Shown here: one piece after another, positions 1 through 12,089 of the stretch
Numbering within the stretch: the stretch's first letter is position 1
How the letters are laid out: each line of letters opens with the position of its first letter
NCBI GenBank assembly: GCA_033961575.1
Contig: CM066728.1
Span: 113,001,852 to 113,065,851 of the forward strand
Direction of reading: 5' to 3'
Origin: Aselliscus stoliczkanus
Taxonomy: Eukaryota > Chordata > Mammalia > Chiroptera > Hipposideridae
DNA length: 64,000 nt
Program-made: the position numbers and the translations under genes
Notes under the pieces: generated by a model
Database searches by the model: none
Told to the model about the DNA's origin: nothing
What the model saw: only the letters and a program-made list of their open reading frames with translations

Positions 1-1440
1 CTAAAACCAACCCCACACAGTGGGCAGGGTGCAAGGTGAGCTGTTCTCGATGTGCACGCAGACTGGCCCGAGCGTGCACTCCCTCAGGCTGGGCTGAGCG
101 GCGGTCCCATTGGCATGGCCCTGCACCTGTGCCAGGTGTGGCCTCAGGCCACAGCTCGTGCCCTCATTTGGAGGACTCACAAAGGGTCAGAGGTGCTCAC
201 GTGCACACAGCTTTCTGGCCGGTGCTCAGTGGCCCCTGCCTGCCAGGTCCCATGAGCGCGTGGACGTCCAGGGGGCAGTGCTCTGGCCTGCATCACCCCA
301 GTAACAGGGCTCTGCCTCCACACACCTGCCCCGGGCCAGCAGGAGCAGCCAGCCACGCCTGGTGCTGTGCGTCTGGGGACTTTGGCCGCACCCCACAAGG
401 TGCCCACCGCAGCCTGCGCCAGGCCAGGAGCCAGGTACTGCACCCTGGGCCTGGGGCACGGGTACGACCTCCCCTCATACCCTGGCCCACCCTTGTCAAG
501 CAGGGGACTCCTCTGGAAGGGTAGGCGGGTGTGGGGGTGGCCCATGTCGTCGAGCGACCTGGTCCTGGGGAGGCCCGAGGCGCCCGGGACACCTGGGTCC
601 CCACGCGCCCAAATCTATCACGCATGCCCAGATGTCTGTACACTCACAGGCAGACACCTGGCCTGGCTGGCCACCGCTGCTGACTAGCCTTTCCCCGCCC
701 CCCGGGGCCTTGGGGAGCCCTGGCCACCCGCCTGTTCTGTCCCACGGAGCAGTGCTGCCCTCCAGTGGCCCACGGGCACACACGTCAGCCGGGGAACCCC
801 TGGAACCCCCTGCCTGGGAAACGTGTCTAGGTGTGGTGGAGACCCGCTCCGACCTCCCACCCTCAGCCCGGCCCCGGCCCCGTCCCTCTCGAAGCTCCTT
901 TCTCCCCGGCTGCCTCCCTCACCGTGTCTCCCCATCCGGAGCCTGGGCCCCCCTCTTCTCCTCAGGCCCCTTCCTTCCACCTGGGCGCCCAGACATGGGC
1001 ATTTCAGCAGCAAGCCTGCGAGACGAAGTTGTTCCACAGCGCTCCCTGCTCAGCGCCACACTGGAGCATGAAGGGCCCCCCTCCTGCCCTGGCGCCCAGA
1101 GCCCCGTTTCGAGGTCTTTAGGAAGCCAGGCCAGGCCCTGGTCTCCAAGGCCGGACGCGCAGGCTCGGGCTCGGGCTGTGGCTGGAGCCGAGGAGAGCGG
1201 ACGGCCCGGGGACGGCGCCTGCGTGTGCACGGCTCGGGGACGGCGTCTGCGTGTGCACGGCCCGGGGACGGCGCCTGCGTGTGCACGGCCCGGGGACGGC
1301 GCCTGCGTGTGCACGGCCCGGGGACGGCGCCTGCGTGTGCACGGCCCGGGGCCTCCTGGCAGCCCGAGGGCTCCTGCCCCGTGTGCAGCGCCCACGAAAC
1401 GGGCACAGCCTCTTCTGTGCTTACCCCCAGAGCATAAGAC
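1..1440. other. GC-rich flank downstream of TRIP13, no exon recognised
   Basis: GC-rich and CpG-containing sequence. Open frames cross it on both strands, but none has a recognisable domain and they follow base composition. In human, NKD2 lies on this side of TRIP13. I looked for its start on the minus strand and did not see it. The only clear structure is the 28-bp minisatellite near 1.2-1.35 kb. Confidence 0.6.
1202..1351. repeat. 28-bp minisatellite, about 5.4 copies
   Basis: Five 28-base units starting CGGCCCGGGGACGGCGCC and ending GTGTGCA, then a partial unit. The copies are almost identical; copy 2 differs by a few bases. The period is not a multiple of three, so one repeat gives similar peptides in all frames. 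That explains the overlapping open frames here, which I do not consider genes. Confidence 0.93.
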
Positions 1441-1601
1441 AGGCTAAAAGTTAAGTAATCGTGCGGGCAACTCTTAAATACAATTCAAAGCATTTGAATA
1501 AGAGAAAATGAGAACATTCTGGAAAAAATTTAATACTTAAAAAAAGACATAGCAAAAGATAACATGTTCTTTACAAATGTGTATAAAACATTACTATGAA
1601 A

Positions 1602-1607
1602 TTTATT
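1602..1607 (-). terminator. TRIP13: Candidate TRIP13 poly(A) signal
   Basis: AATAAA on the minus strand (TTTATT on plus), about 670 bases after the TRIP13 stop. It is the only canonical hexamer seen between the stop and the GC-rich flank. Confidence 0.45.
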
Positions 1608-2273
1608 TTAGCATGAGATAAAAGCAAACAATATTCTGTGGAACATACCAATTATTGGCCAATTTGTTTCACATCTGTGAACATGAATCTTCACTGGAGC
1701 CGTGCTAACGCTGGTTTAGGGGCGTCTGACACACGCCGCAGCTGAATGTCGAGGGCTGCACCTTTCCCACAGAGAACCATGTCGGACTACTGTGAAGAAC
1801 ACTTGACCTAGAATTTTTTTCTCGGTCTCTAGAACACAGGAATAGGTTTTCCTTGTTCGTGAAGTAGTCTCGGAAACGTACACTAAATAAAACAAGCTCA
1901 TGTCAGGTAACAAATGCCGCCTTCTATCCTGAGTGACGTATACGTTTTTAATGCTACGATCACGACCTTGTTTCCCTAACCCATACTAATCATCTCTATT
2001 AAACAAAATACGTCAGTATTTTGTGTCTCACCGACCGGAGGCGGGATGAAATGAACACAACTCGACAGTTCTCTGCAGACACAGAAGCCGGACTACCACC
2101 CTTTCCGACAGTGACGGCGACAGGCTGCTGGCCTCCAATGTGCAGTGAAAGATGTATGTAGACACGTCCTTCAACCACGCTGGGCTCTGCAGGCCCCGCC
2201 ATGGGTGGAGGACGATTTCCAGGCAGTGACCTGAGTGTCCAGCATTTGAAATCCGCAGGTGGAGGAGCCCGGA
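1602..2273 (-). other. TRIP13: TRIP13 3' UTR (probable)
   Basis: AT-richer sequence following the TRIP13 stop in the direction of transcription. The only AATAAA I found on the minus strand in this stretch is at 1602-1607, so the mRNA probably ends shortly below that point. The end is inferred, not demonstrated. Confidence 0.5.
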
Positions 2274-2369
2274 TCAAGGAGAAGAGGAAAGCTTCTTCCT
2301 GTCTTCAAACTGCTTGTCCACCGCCAGAGACAGGGCCCGGAGGAAGCCCTCGATGGAGACCGCGGGGGC
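2274..2369 (-). CDS. TRIP13: TRIP13 coding exon 13 and stop (residues 402-432)
   Basis: Encodes [20 protein letters not shown], then [11 protein letters not shown] and TGA at 2276-2274. The last four residues differ from the remembered human tail (AAYI), but the stop is at the same codon. Confidence 0.94.
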   Translation of the reverse strand, partial: APAVSIEGFLRALSLAVDKQFEDRKKLSSSP

Positions 2370-5300
2370 CTGGAAGGACACTCGGGCATTGCGGGGGGCC
2401 CTCGGCCTCACAGGCCTGGCTGCACCCACCCCACCCACGGTGCAGAGGGGGCGCCTCTGGGCGGCTGTTCCACAGCTGCTCTGTGAGAGCCGTGCCCAGC
2501 ACGGCCACTTCCTCCCAAAGGGCTCAAGAGGGCCCCGCCGTGAAGGTCAGCGCCTCCCACTGCCCAGGAGCCTGTCCCTCTGGAAACAGAGGTAAAAGAA
2601 GGCAGACATCCCGAGGGGGTTCAGTGTGACTCCCAGCAAGGTCACCCCTGCTGAAGGAGTCGGTGGTGGTGAGAAAAGCGCTCGGAGGCGAGCGTGGCGG
2701 CGGAACACTCACCTGGACGTACAGCGCGTGAGCCAGAAAGGGGAGTTTCCTCAGGACGCGGCCGCTGAGACCCTCGCTCCTCCTGCGAACGTCACCGAGT
2801 TTGGGGACGTCAATGCCGCGCCAGCATGTGTCAGTCCTGTCTCTGCATGGCCCTTCTCCCCACAGCCTCTGGAGTGGGGCTGGTCTCCCCGAGTCCTCAG
2901 CTACCGCTCAGGTGGGACAGGGTCCCCGCTGTCCTGACACGCCACCGCTGTGCTCGGGACCCTAATGCCCGCCTGGGAGTGCCAGGCACAGAGCTTGATG
3001 TGGTGGGCGCGGCTGGCAGCACGGATTGCCCAAGTAACTAGACTGGTCATGTCTTCAGTAACTTTTGCACAAGCCTTTGAACTGCTCATCCCATCCCATC
3101 TCCACTGCTTTTTTAATTTTTTTATTTTTAGCTGAGCCATCTGCCACCTTTTGGCAACTCAGCTCGGGCTGGGCCTTGAACTGCTGTTGCTCAGAGCTCA
3201 GCTCGCACTCTTGAGCGAGCTCTTAACCAACTGAGCCACTCGGCTGGCCCCTTACCTCCACTGCTTTAAACCACTTCAACAGATAATCCGAAAAAATCAC
3301 CTTTAAAAAATACCGTTCTTTGTGCTTTGTTCAAAAGTGTCCACATACCTCACGGTCTCAGAATCAAGTTCAGACTCACTGGCCAGAACTCGGAAGCTGC
3401 CCCTCGGCCCTCGGCCCCCCACTGCCACTGCCTGGTCTCCACAGTGCAGCCCACCTGAGGACCCTGCACAATTGGCGCCTGTGGCCTTCCTGTCTGTTCT
3501 CCAGTTTATCCGAATTTGAACTGTCCTCCGAGGCACCGCTTCATTTCTACCTTCCCTTGACGCCCAAAGCCACCTGAGGCCTTGGAAGCGCTACCAGCCC
3601 TGGGCCTCCTCGCACGCACGCCAGTGACTCCCGGTGTTCACGTGCTATGCGTCTCAGCGCCCAGGGCTAGACCGCCACCTTCTTTTCTTTCCCAAAGCAC
3701 CAAGCATACAGCCCTGCAGTTATTTCCTTTGCTTATTGAAGCGAAAGCTTCTCTTTTATTTTCCACTTGCCGGCTTGTAAAAATTTAGCAAATATTGTTT
3801 AAGATATCATTAACACACCAAGAAAGCCTTAATTTGAACATCTGTCTGCAGATATGAGCGTAGCACATTTTTCCATTATCTGATGGCACCTCGGGAGGGC
3901 GGCAGACCTCCGTCCTCTGGTCCAGGAACTTGGGATCCCGGGGGACCAGGGGACTCCTCCAGTAATGACTGTGTGAACAATGTGCTACAACTGAGGACTC
4001 CACTTCCTTTCCTCTAACCCCCAAACCACTACCCAGACGGCTACAGTCAATTACAACTCCCCCATTACTCTAGTGAATGGACTTTTTTTTTCTTGGTTAC
4101 AATAATGAGGTTAATTGCACCTTGAAATTTCACTCAAAAGGAGGCTCAACTTTGACACGTTGTTTTCAATGAAGCCAATCATTTCCAGCTCACGGAGGGT
4201 CAGCAGCTGCTGGCGAGGGTATATGATCTGACACTGGGGACAGGGCGGAATGCACATGTCAGCAATAGGACAGCACTTAGTGAGCAGACACAGAGCACAT
4301 CACATCTTACAGAAACGCAAACGGGTCACTTCCCACGCCCAGCTGACCAGGAAACAGGCTGGTTCCCCGTCCCCTTGGTGGGTGGCCGTGCACACCCTTC
4401 CCCACCTCGCCCCACCATGCTTCTTGAACAACACAAAAAAAATCACATCTCAGAAACCAGCAGCGACCCAGCCTCCTCTGTGCTTTTGGCCAAAACGTGT
4501 CGTCATCACGTGTCAGGGCAGGAGTCCAGTCTGTCACTCGGTTTCAAGGATGTGTCACAAGCCAGGCGGCAGAGCTGGGCCCTGGAGCCAGGACTGGGCC
4601 TGCCTTTCACGTAGGGCCCGCTTGCTTTGTGTCAGATGAGGCCCTCACTTGGTGGGATAACAGACCCAGAGCCTGAGTGCCTGCACTCGCCATGCAGACC
4701 ACACGACTACGCTGGGCGCTCTTGGCCATCACCACGCTGAACCATCAGGCTGCTACGACAAGTGACCACCACTTACTGAATTGGACATGAACTATTTCAA
4801 CTTGAGAACCCGGAGAGAAGCACACGTTGGAGGTTTGGTGAGGGTCGCAGGTAAACTCAGAAGCAGGGCTTGTGTTGGGTGTGTTGTGACTTCCCTGCCT
4901 AAGTGACCGAGTGCCTCAGGCGCCGGGCGCCCCTCCACTGATGCACGCTGTCCAGCATGTGTGTGGACGGATGGCAGACGGCAGGCTCCTGACCGAGGGC
5001 CTGTCACATGCTCACAGCCTTCAGGACCGGCCAGATCTCCACGACAACATCAGAATGCCTTAACTGACTGCCCGACACGCGCTCAGCTCCCAGAAGTCTG
5101 TGCACTCTAACCTTAGACCAGCCCCGGGATTCCCAGCCCAAGTATGAACGTGATACCACACCAAAGACCCTCGTGGCTTCAAGCAGGACCCACCATCACA
5201 CTGGCTCCTGGGCAGCAACACGCCATCACATTTCCGCCTGTCACTGGGACCTTGCGGCTGAGCTCCAGGGGCCCCTCTCCGTCCCCCACACCACGGGAAG

Positions 5301-8300
5301 CAGGACCGAATGTGCCGCCAGGGCAGCACGGACCCAGCTCCGAGACCAGTGCTCAGACCAGCAATCCTGTCCCCGTCGCAGACCCTGTGCCGTCCTTGTG
5401 CAGGATGTGCCAGGCGGTGGCTCATCGGTCCCACCCCCAGCGATCACAATGATGCCATTGCTATGATCACCACGTGAATGCCCATTTGTTCTGGGTTGGT
5501 TACTGCCCGTGTCTCCCCAGTGCCCAGAGCTCCCAGCACCAGGCACAGGGCAGTCCCATTAAACAGGATTATGAGACTGATGGTGACCATCACCACACTC
5601 ACTCTTGCTGGGCTCACGGCCATCGCCAGAACACGGGACCAACGGGACATGGATACTGAAGCCAAGACAGCCTGTGAGCTGTGACCTCCACTCAGGACGG
5701 CCTCCTGGTGAACTATGACCTCACCAGGATGAACTCCCCATGAGCAATGACCTCTAGTCAGGATGAACTCCCCGTGAACTATGACCTCCAGCCAGGAGGA
5801 ACTCCCCATGAACTATGACCTCAAGTCAGGGTGACCTCCCCATGAACTATGACCTCCAGTCAGGAGGAACTCCCCGTGAACTATGACCTCCAGTCAGGAG
5901 GAACTACCCGTGAACTATGACCTCCAGTCAGGGTGACCTCCCCATGAACTATGACCTCTAGTCAGGATGGCTCCCTGTGAAGCAGGAACGCTACTGTTCT
6001 TTCAGGGGCGGAAACCGAGGCCCAGAGAGCAGGTCACTTGCCAAGCCTGTGAGAAATGGCCAGGCCATGCTGGGGAGGCTGACCACAGCCTGTACCCCGC
6101 CCCCACCTGCAGGGGAGCGCCCGTCACAGCGCGTGATGACCATTTTGTGCTCAGGGAGAGAAACACTGAGTCAGCGGCCGTCATTCTGTCAGCGCGGCCT
6201 GCCAGATACGATAAACTGAAAATCTCCACCTAAGGAGGTTAACGCCACCTCCGACTCCCCGACTCTGTACTGGACTATTTTAAGCTCTGTCAGGGACTGT
6301 GAAAGCGTAAGAAATCTACTGACTGGTTAGGAGAGAAAGAAAAGCCTGGCACCTTCATCAGCTCCTCCAAGCAGGACAGGTAGATTTTGAAGATGGCTGC
6401 AGCAGAGGGTGGCCCAATGTACTGCCTGATGTCCGCACGGTCCACGAAGGCCACGTCGATCCTCTCCGTGATGTTGGAGGTGGTCAGAATCACCACGTTG
6501 GAGTGCCTGGGGGCAGGGGAACGAAGACCGGTCAACCCACGCCTCTGTGACCTGACTGCACCTCCCCTACACGGGGAGTGTCGGGAGATACCGTTGAAGG
6601 TGCTGCGCGCTTGGCCACCATCGTTGGGCTGGCCGCACCCACTGTCCCAACCCTGGCCCGCCAGGCCTCCCGAGCCCTCACCGAGCTGCCGCCTGGCCCC
6701 TCAGTCCCACCAGGCTGTCCCGGCCAGGAAACCCTCTCCCAGGGCCTGTGCTCCATCTGCTCCTCTGCCTTCGGGAAAGCTCTCCAAGGAGATCGTTCCC
6801 TTGTCTCCTTCAACTGCAGTGAAGCTGCCGTCTCGGTGAAGTGTCCCTGGCCGCCTACCCAGGACCCACACCCCCATTTGATTGCTCATCTCACAGCTCT
6901 TGTTGCCCCAACACACCAGAGCTGAATGATTTATCCTGAGTACCTGCCACTTCCCCTTTAGCTTCCAGGTTCCACAAGGCATCTGTCATCGCCCTGCTCA
7001 TGGACAGGGGCCGGCACAGGGCCTGCTGATAGCACACAGCTGGGCCACAAGCAGCGGTGTCACTGGGGGAGCATCTGGGAGGGCTGACTTCACCTGGACT
7101 CTGGCATCAGGTGTGCGGCCCTGTGCAGGGCCAGCCCAGGCAGGGAGGGGGCACACGGGCCCCAGAAGCCTGGGCAGGGGGGACCGGGGCAGAGGTGGGC
7201 AGCTGGCATGGGCCCAGGAAGGGCGAGTGAGCAGGTGGCACTCCGCTGGCCGGTGTCAGCACCTCAGCCATGACACACACCGGGTGCCCACTCTTCCTTT
7301 TATGCTGCTCAGCAGGGCGTAAGTTTTCCAGGCCCAAGTTGTGGCTTCCATTTTAATACTTTATAAGTGATTAACTCCTGAAAACACAGTAAGTGTGTGC
7401 CGCTCAGAAGTGGACAGCTGACACTCCATGGCAGAAGCTTGTTTCGTTAGAAGAGCTGGAGTAGGGTACAGAGGTCTGTGACACTCGCACTTCCTTTCTG
7501 AGACCTGTCAGGTCTCGCCACCGGGTGTGTGACCCCTTACAGCCATTCATGGCTTCACGCCATTTTGGTCAGCAACAGACTGCACATCTGATGGTGGTCC
7601 ACAAGGTCATGACGGATTAGAATACAGGTCCGCTGGCAATGCTGAGAGAAAAGGCTGGATGCGGCTACAATACTGAATTTACCGCTGGCTCTGGGTGTTT
7701 TAACTTGATGGGAAGGCTCAGCACCACGGCCCTCCCACCAGGCCCTGCCCGCGGCTGGGACCCCAGGGTCGGCGAGGGAGCCGGAGGAAGGCCCGGGAGC
7801 CCGCCAGCCCCTGCACATGGCTTGTGCTCAAGCTCACTTCCTTCCCGTTTCCCTCTCTCTCTTTCCCCCTCTTATTATTTCTCGTCTCAGGCTTATTTCC
7901 CTGGGTCTCTTTCCTTCTCTACTCTCCCATTCTCTCCCCTTTTCATTCTTCCCCGATGTCTACTCTCCTTCCAGAGCCCCCTCTCCACTGTGCACGCGCG
8001 CGCGCGCACACACACACTATCTTTTGCACCATGTTTACTGTACCCTTCTTCTGTTTATATACCCAAACACCATGTGTTGCAACTGCCGGCGGTGCTCGGT
8101 GCAGCCACACGCTGTCTAGGCTTGTGGCCCGGGAGCAGGAGGCTGTAGCATGCAGCCCAGCTGTGCAGTGGGCTTTGCCGTCCACGTGTGTGAACGTGCC
8201 TTTGTCACGTTTGCACGACGATTGCCTAACGACACAGTTCCCAGAGCACACCCATTGTTAAGCAGCACGTGACTGTATTACCTTTTAATTTGATCGATCT

Positions 8301-11300
8301 GGGTCAAGACGGCATTCACCACGCGGATGGCGTCTGAAGGCTCGGTGCCCGCCCTGCAGGCGTTGCGGGCAGCTGTGAGGCTCTCCACCTGTGGGGACGG
8401 AGCAATGGCTCAAAAATGATGTGCCTGGCCGCACAGGGCAGCCACGGACACATCAACTGAGCAATTGAACAAACGAATGAGGCAGGTGCCTACCTGTGCC
8501 AGCTCAGCGTGTGGGACGCCAAGGAGGGCAGTGCGTGCCAGACGGAGGCGACTGAGCAAGTGGCGGGCTGCGCCGGGAAGCAGTAAGAGGCAGCCCCGCC
8601 CGACTCCCTCACCCACGGGTGTACTGGCGGAACACCTACCTCGTCAATCAGCACAAACACCAGCGCGTCCTTGTCATCTATCAAGTCCTGGATCTTCTGG
8701 AACATCTTGGTCACCAGCTTGCCACTCTGGAACCAACACACTCTTCCAGTGTTGACATGCACTCAGCATGCTGCTTGGGGCCCATGTGAGCCCACCGTCC
8801 CACCTGGCATCGTTCTGACCCCAGGTGGCCCCACAACTCAGTCTCGTGAGAGCCCTTGGGGAACCGAGTCCCAGAAGCCAGGCCTGCGGGGGAGGAGCTC
8901 AGCCCCAAAGCCCTCTCCCTGCTTCAGGTGCCAGGACGCTGAGACTCGAGTCCACACCGACTCCCTTCCGGGGCCACACGGCCTTTCTTCCCCTTTCCCA
9001 GCTTCCTCACGACCGGCAACGAGATGGGTCATGGATGCAAACATGCAAGGCAGCCAGGCACACTCCCCGTTCCCATTCCCATCCACCGGGGGTGGGGGGG
9101 GCAGGCTAACACGGCTGCCTGGGCAGAACCCTTCCGAGGGAAGGGGCACTCACGACGCCACCTTGCCGAGCCTCAGTTCACAGATGGGGGGATGAGGTTC
9201 AGAGCCTGAGAGGTGCTCTGCTGAGGGGTGCAGCCCAGGTCAGAACTCGGGATCCCACCCCCCGCCCCCGATAATGTTGAACATGCTCTCCCACCAGTCC
9301 CGGGTTTGCATGTGCCCAGGCTCTGGGGCCTCAGACCATTTCCAAGTTACTGTTTAGCTCTGGAACTTTCCGCTGACCACAAAGGGAGCCCCACAGAAGG
9401 TTTGCCTAATATACACGATGCCTGTTCAACAACATGGTGGACAATCCAGAGAATTAGAATATTAATACTTACTTCTGAAAACCATTTAGAAAAGAGGCTG
9501 TGGCTGTTTATCTCAATTAACTGGCCGTACCGGTACCTAGGATGATAAAAGAACGAAGACACTCACTTCACAATCGGTCCCCCAGTTCCCCCACTGCTCG
9601 GCCTGTGGGAACTACTGACTTGCTCAATCGTTCTATCTGCTGACAGAGAACTGATGGGTCAGGGGGCCTGCACGCTAAGAAAGTGTGAAAAATATAACAG
9701 GACGCAACCAACAGTTCTGGTGGCGGCCAAGTAAGGTTTTCACGCAAGTGATATTTTCACTTGAATTCAAGCAGGAATACAACCCCTGTCATTTTAACCT
9801 ACTTGTAATTGACATTTCTACATTTAAAATGTATCACTGGTACTAATCCAGAAAACAAATCGAAATATAAGCATCACAAGTTTAAGGTGGAGTTGTACAT
9901 CTTCTCCTCCGTCCACAAAACCCTAGAGTATGACGGCACAAAATCACTTCCCGCTCAAATGCTCGGATGCCTGAAGTGGACCTTAGCGCACACTCGTGGA
10001 TGGAAATCTAGCACTGACACTCTCGTCACGCGGGAGGCGGCTGAGATGTCTGGACACACTCGTTGTCCCACCCACAAGGAACATTCTGAGGTACACGTGC
10101 AGCAGTCACCAGGGCAGACCACATGCTGCTCACCAAGCAAGTGTCCACAAACTTAAAAAGATCGAAATCATGACTCAGGACAATGCTGATGACAGAGGAA
10201 TTGGTTAATTTACGCTGCAAGCGAGGGACGGCTGTTCACGTAAACTGACAGGCAGGCAGACAGCTCCCTGCGTTACGGGAAAGGCAGGGGCCCTTTCCTG
10301 CTGCTCCCCTCTCTCCAGTCACCGAGGTACCTGCTGGAAAGTCGGATGGTCAGTTTCTGGGCTAGCGCTCGACACAGGGATGTTTTGCCAGTTCCCGGAG
10401 GACCTGCAGCGAAATTCAAGTACAGATGTGGGTAAGTCAGTGCTGTGACAAATTTCTGAAAACAGCAGCAGGTGTATTTTGCACAGAATATGAAATAAGG
10501 AGCAGTTTTCAATGCTGTGAATGTTATTGCGAGCGCTGCTTGTTAACTCGCAAACAAGTCTGCTAGCAGCGTTCAGTGCCATAAAACATTACCAACATGC
10601 GTTACAAGTCTCTGCCTTCAGTTTGAACTTGTGTCTCTGGTCTTAGCTTCCACTGCCCAACAAAGGCCCTGCTTCAGGGCCCAGGGCCACTCAGCTCTGG
10701 TGAGCGCTGCATTTTCCGGCTTCCCCGACACCCTCCTCGTCACCTGTCCTCTGTGAAATCCACTCCTTAAGGCACCTTCCAGGAGTCCCACACACCCTTG
10801 TTGACAACCCTGGGACTCAGGCCCTGAAGCGTGCTGTCTGCGGCCCACGGCAGTACCGCCTTCCCGGCGCCTATCTCTATGAGGGCCCGTAGCCCAAACT
10901 GCATCAGAGGTGAAGTAAGGGCCTTGTGTGTACAGCCTCCTGCTGTGTGTGTCACCTACAGGGCCTCGCAGCTCTGAGGTGACCAGGTAGGATGGATGTA
11001 TCTCAGAGAAAATGCTGACACATTCAACTCCAATTGTCTCCAAGTATTTTCAGTAAGTAAAAAGGGGACATGCAACAAATTCAAATTGGAAAATAACTTG
11101 TTTCACTTACTGAAATAGCTACTGATCATCTACTCTGAATCTGGTATCAGGACAACGTGGTGGGGTATCTGCTATTTAAAAGATACAGCTTTTTTTTAAG
11201 GCTGTATGTAAGCATTTATACAATCTTAACTGGTATAAAGCCACTAGGTACTCTGAGCTCCTACCTCACTATAATTTGTGTGCCCTAGATTCCTTTCCAT

Positions 11301-12042
11301 CCAGTGACATTAAGAAAAACACCCACAACCTTCCTCTGAGAAGACCCAGACAGAATTTCTGTAGTGTGATTTCTGCAGTTTACTACTCAAATGGAAGCTC
11401 TAAGAATGCTACAAAAAAAATGAGGCGATTTCTACCCCAGGGAATTTATGGTCAGTTGAGGCAATAAGAGAGTTCACAAAAGTTTAGTGATGCAGGAAGC
11501 ACGCAGAGATGGGGGCCACACTGGCTTCAAGGCTGGGGAGCACTGGAGGACAAGGTGGCTCCCACCACGGGAACGCTCCAACTCCTCGCAGAGGGACAAA
11601 GCTATGAACAATGCTGATGTCACACACGGCCCGGGTGTGTTACCGTGGAGCAGCACCACGCGGTTCCAGGTGATCAGATTGCTGTCGACGTTCTTGTCTG
11701 AAAACAGTAAAGCTGTCATCACATAATCCAGGAGCTGAGTGGAGAAAGGACAATACAGATAAAGGGACCGACAGGCAGAGGCTGGCACCAACCGCGCTGC
11801 CACATGAGCAGCAGGGCAGGAGTGCGGCGGCTGGCCAGGTGCTTCCTGGACACCTCACATGCTTTCACTGCAGAAGATTAATGCAAGACAAAAAGGATAT
11901 GCTGACTGTTACTACTGCAAGAAGACACAGACTTTCTGTTTAAAACGCCAATGTTGGGCCGGCCGAGTGGCGTGGTGGTTAAGCGCTGGCTTGGGAAGCC
12001 AGCGGCCCCGGTTCGGTACCACATGTGAGGGCCAGTGACACT

Positions 12043-12089
<47 letters not shown>

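Noticed and set aside
362..1447. 361-codon open frame on plus in the left flank
   Set aside because: Its C-terminal repeats come from the 28-bp minisatellite, and overlapping open frames exist on both strands. No domain and no splice partners.
11957..12050. Possible tRNA gene (A and B box-like blocks, cloverleaf-like anticodon stem)
   Set aside because: The same block occurs many times with poly(A) tails and target-site duplications, so it is a tRNA-derived SINE, not a working tRNA gene.
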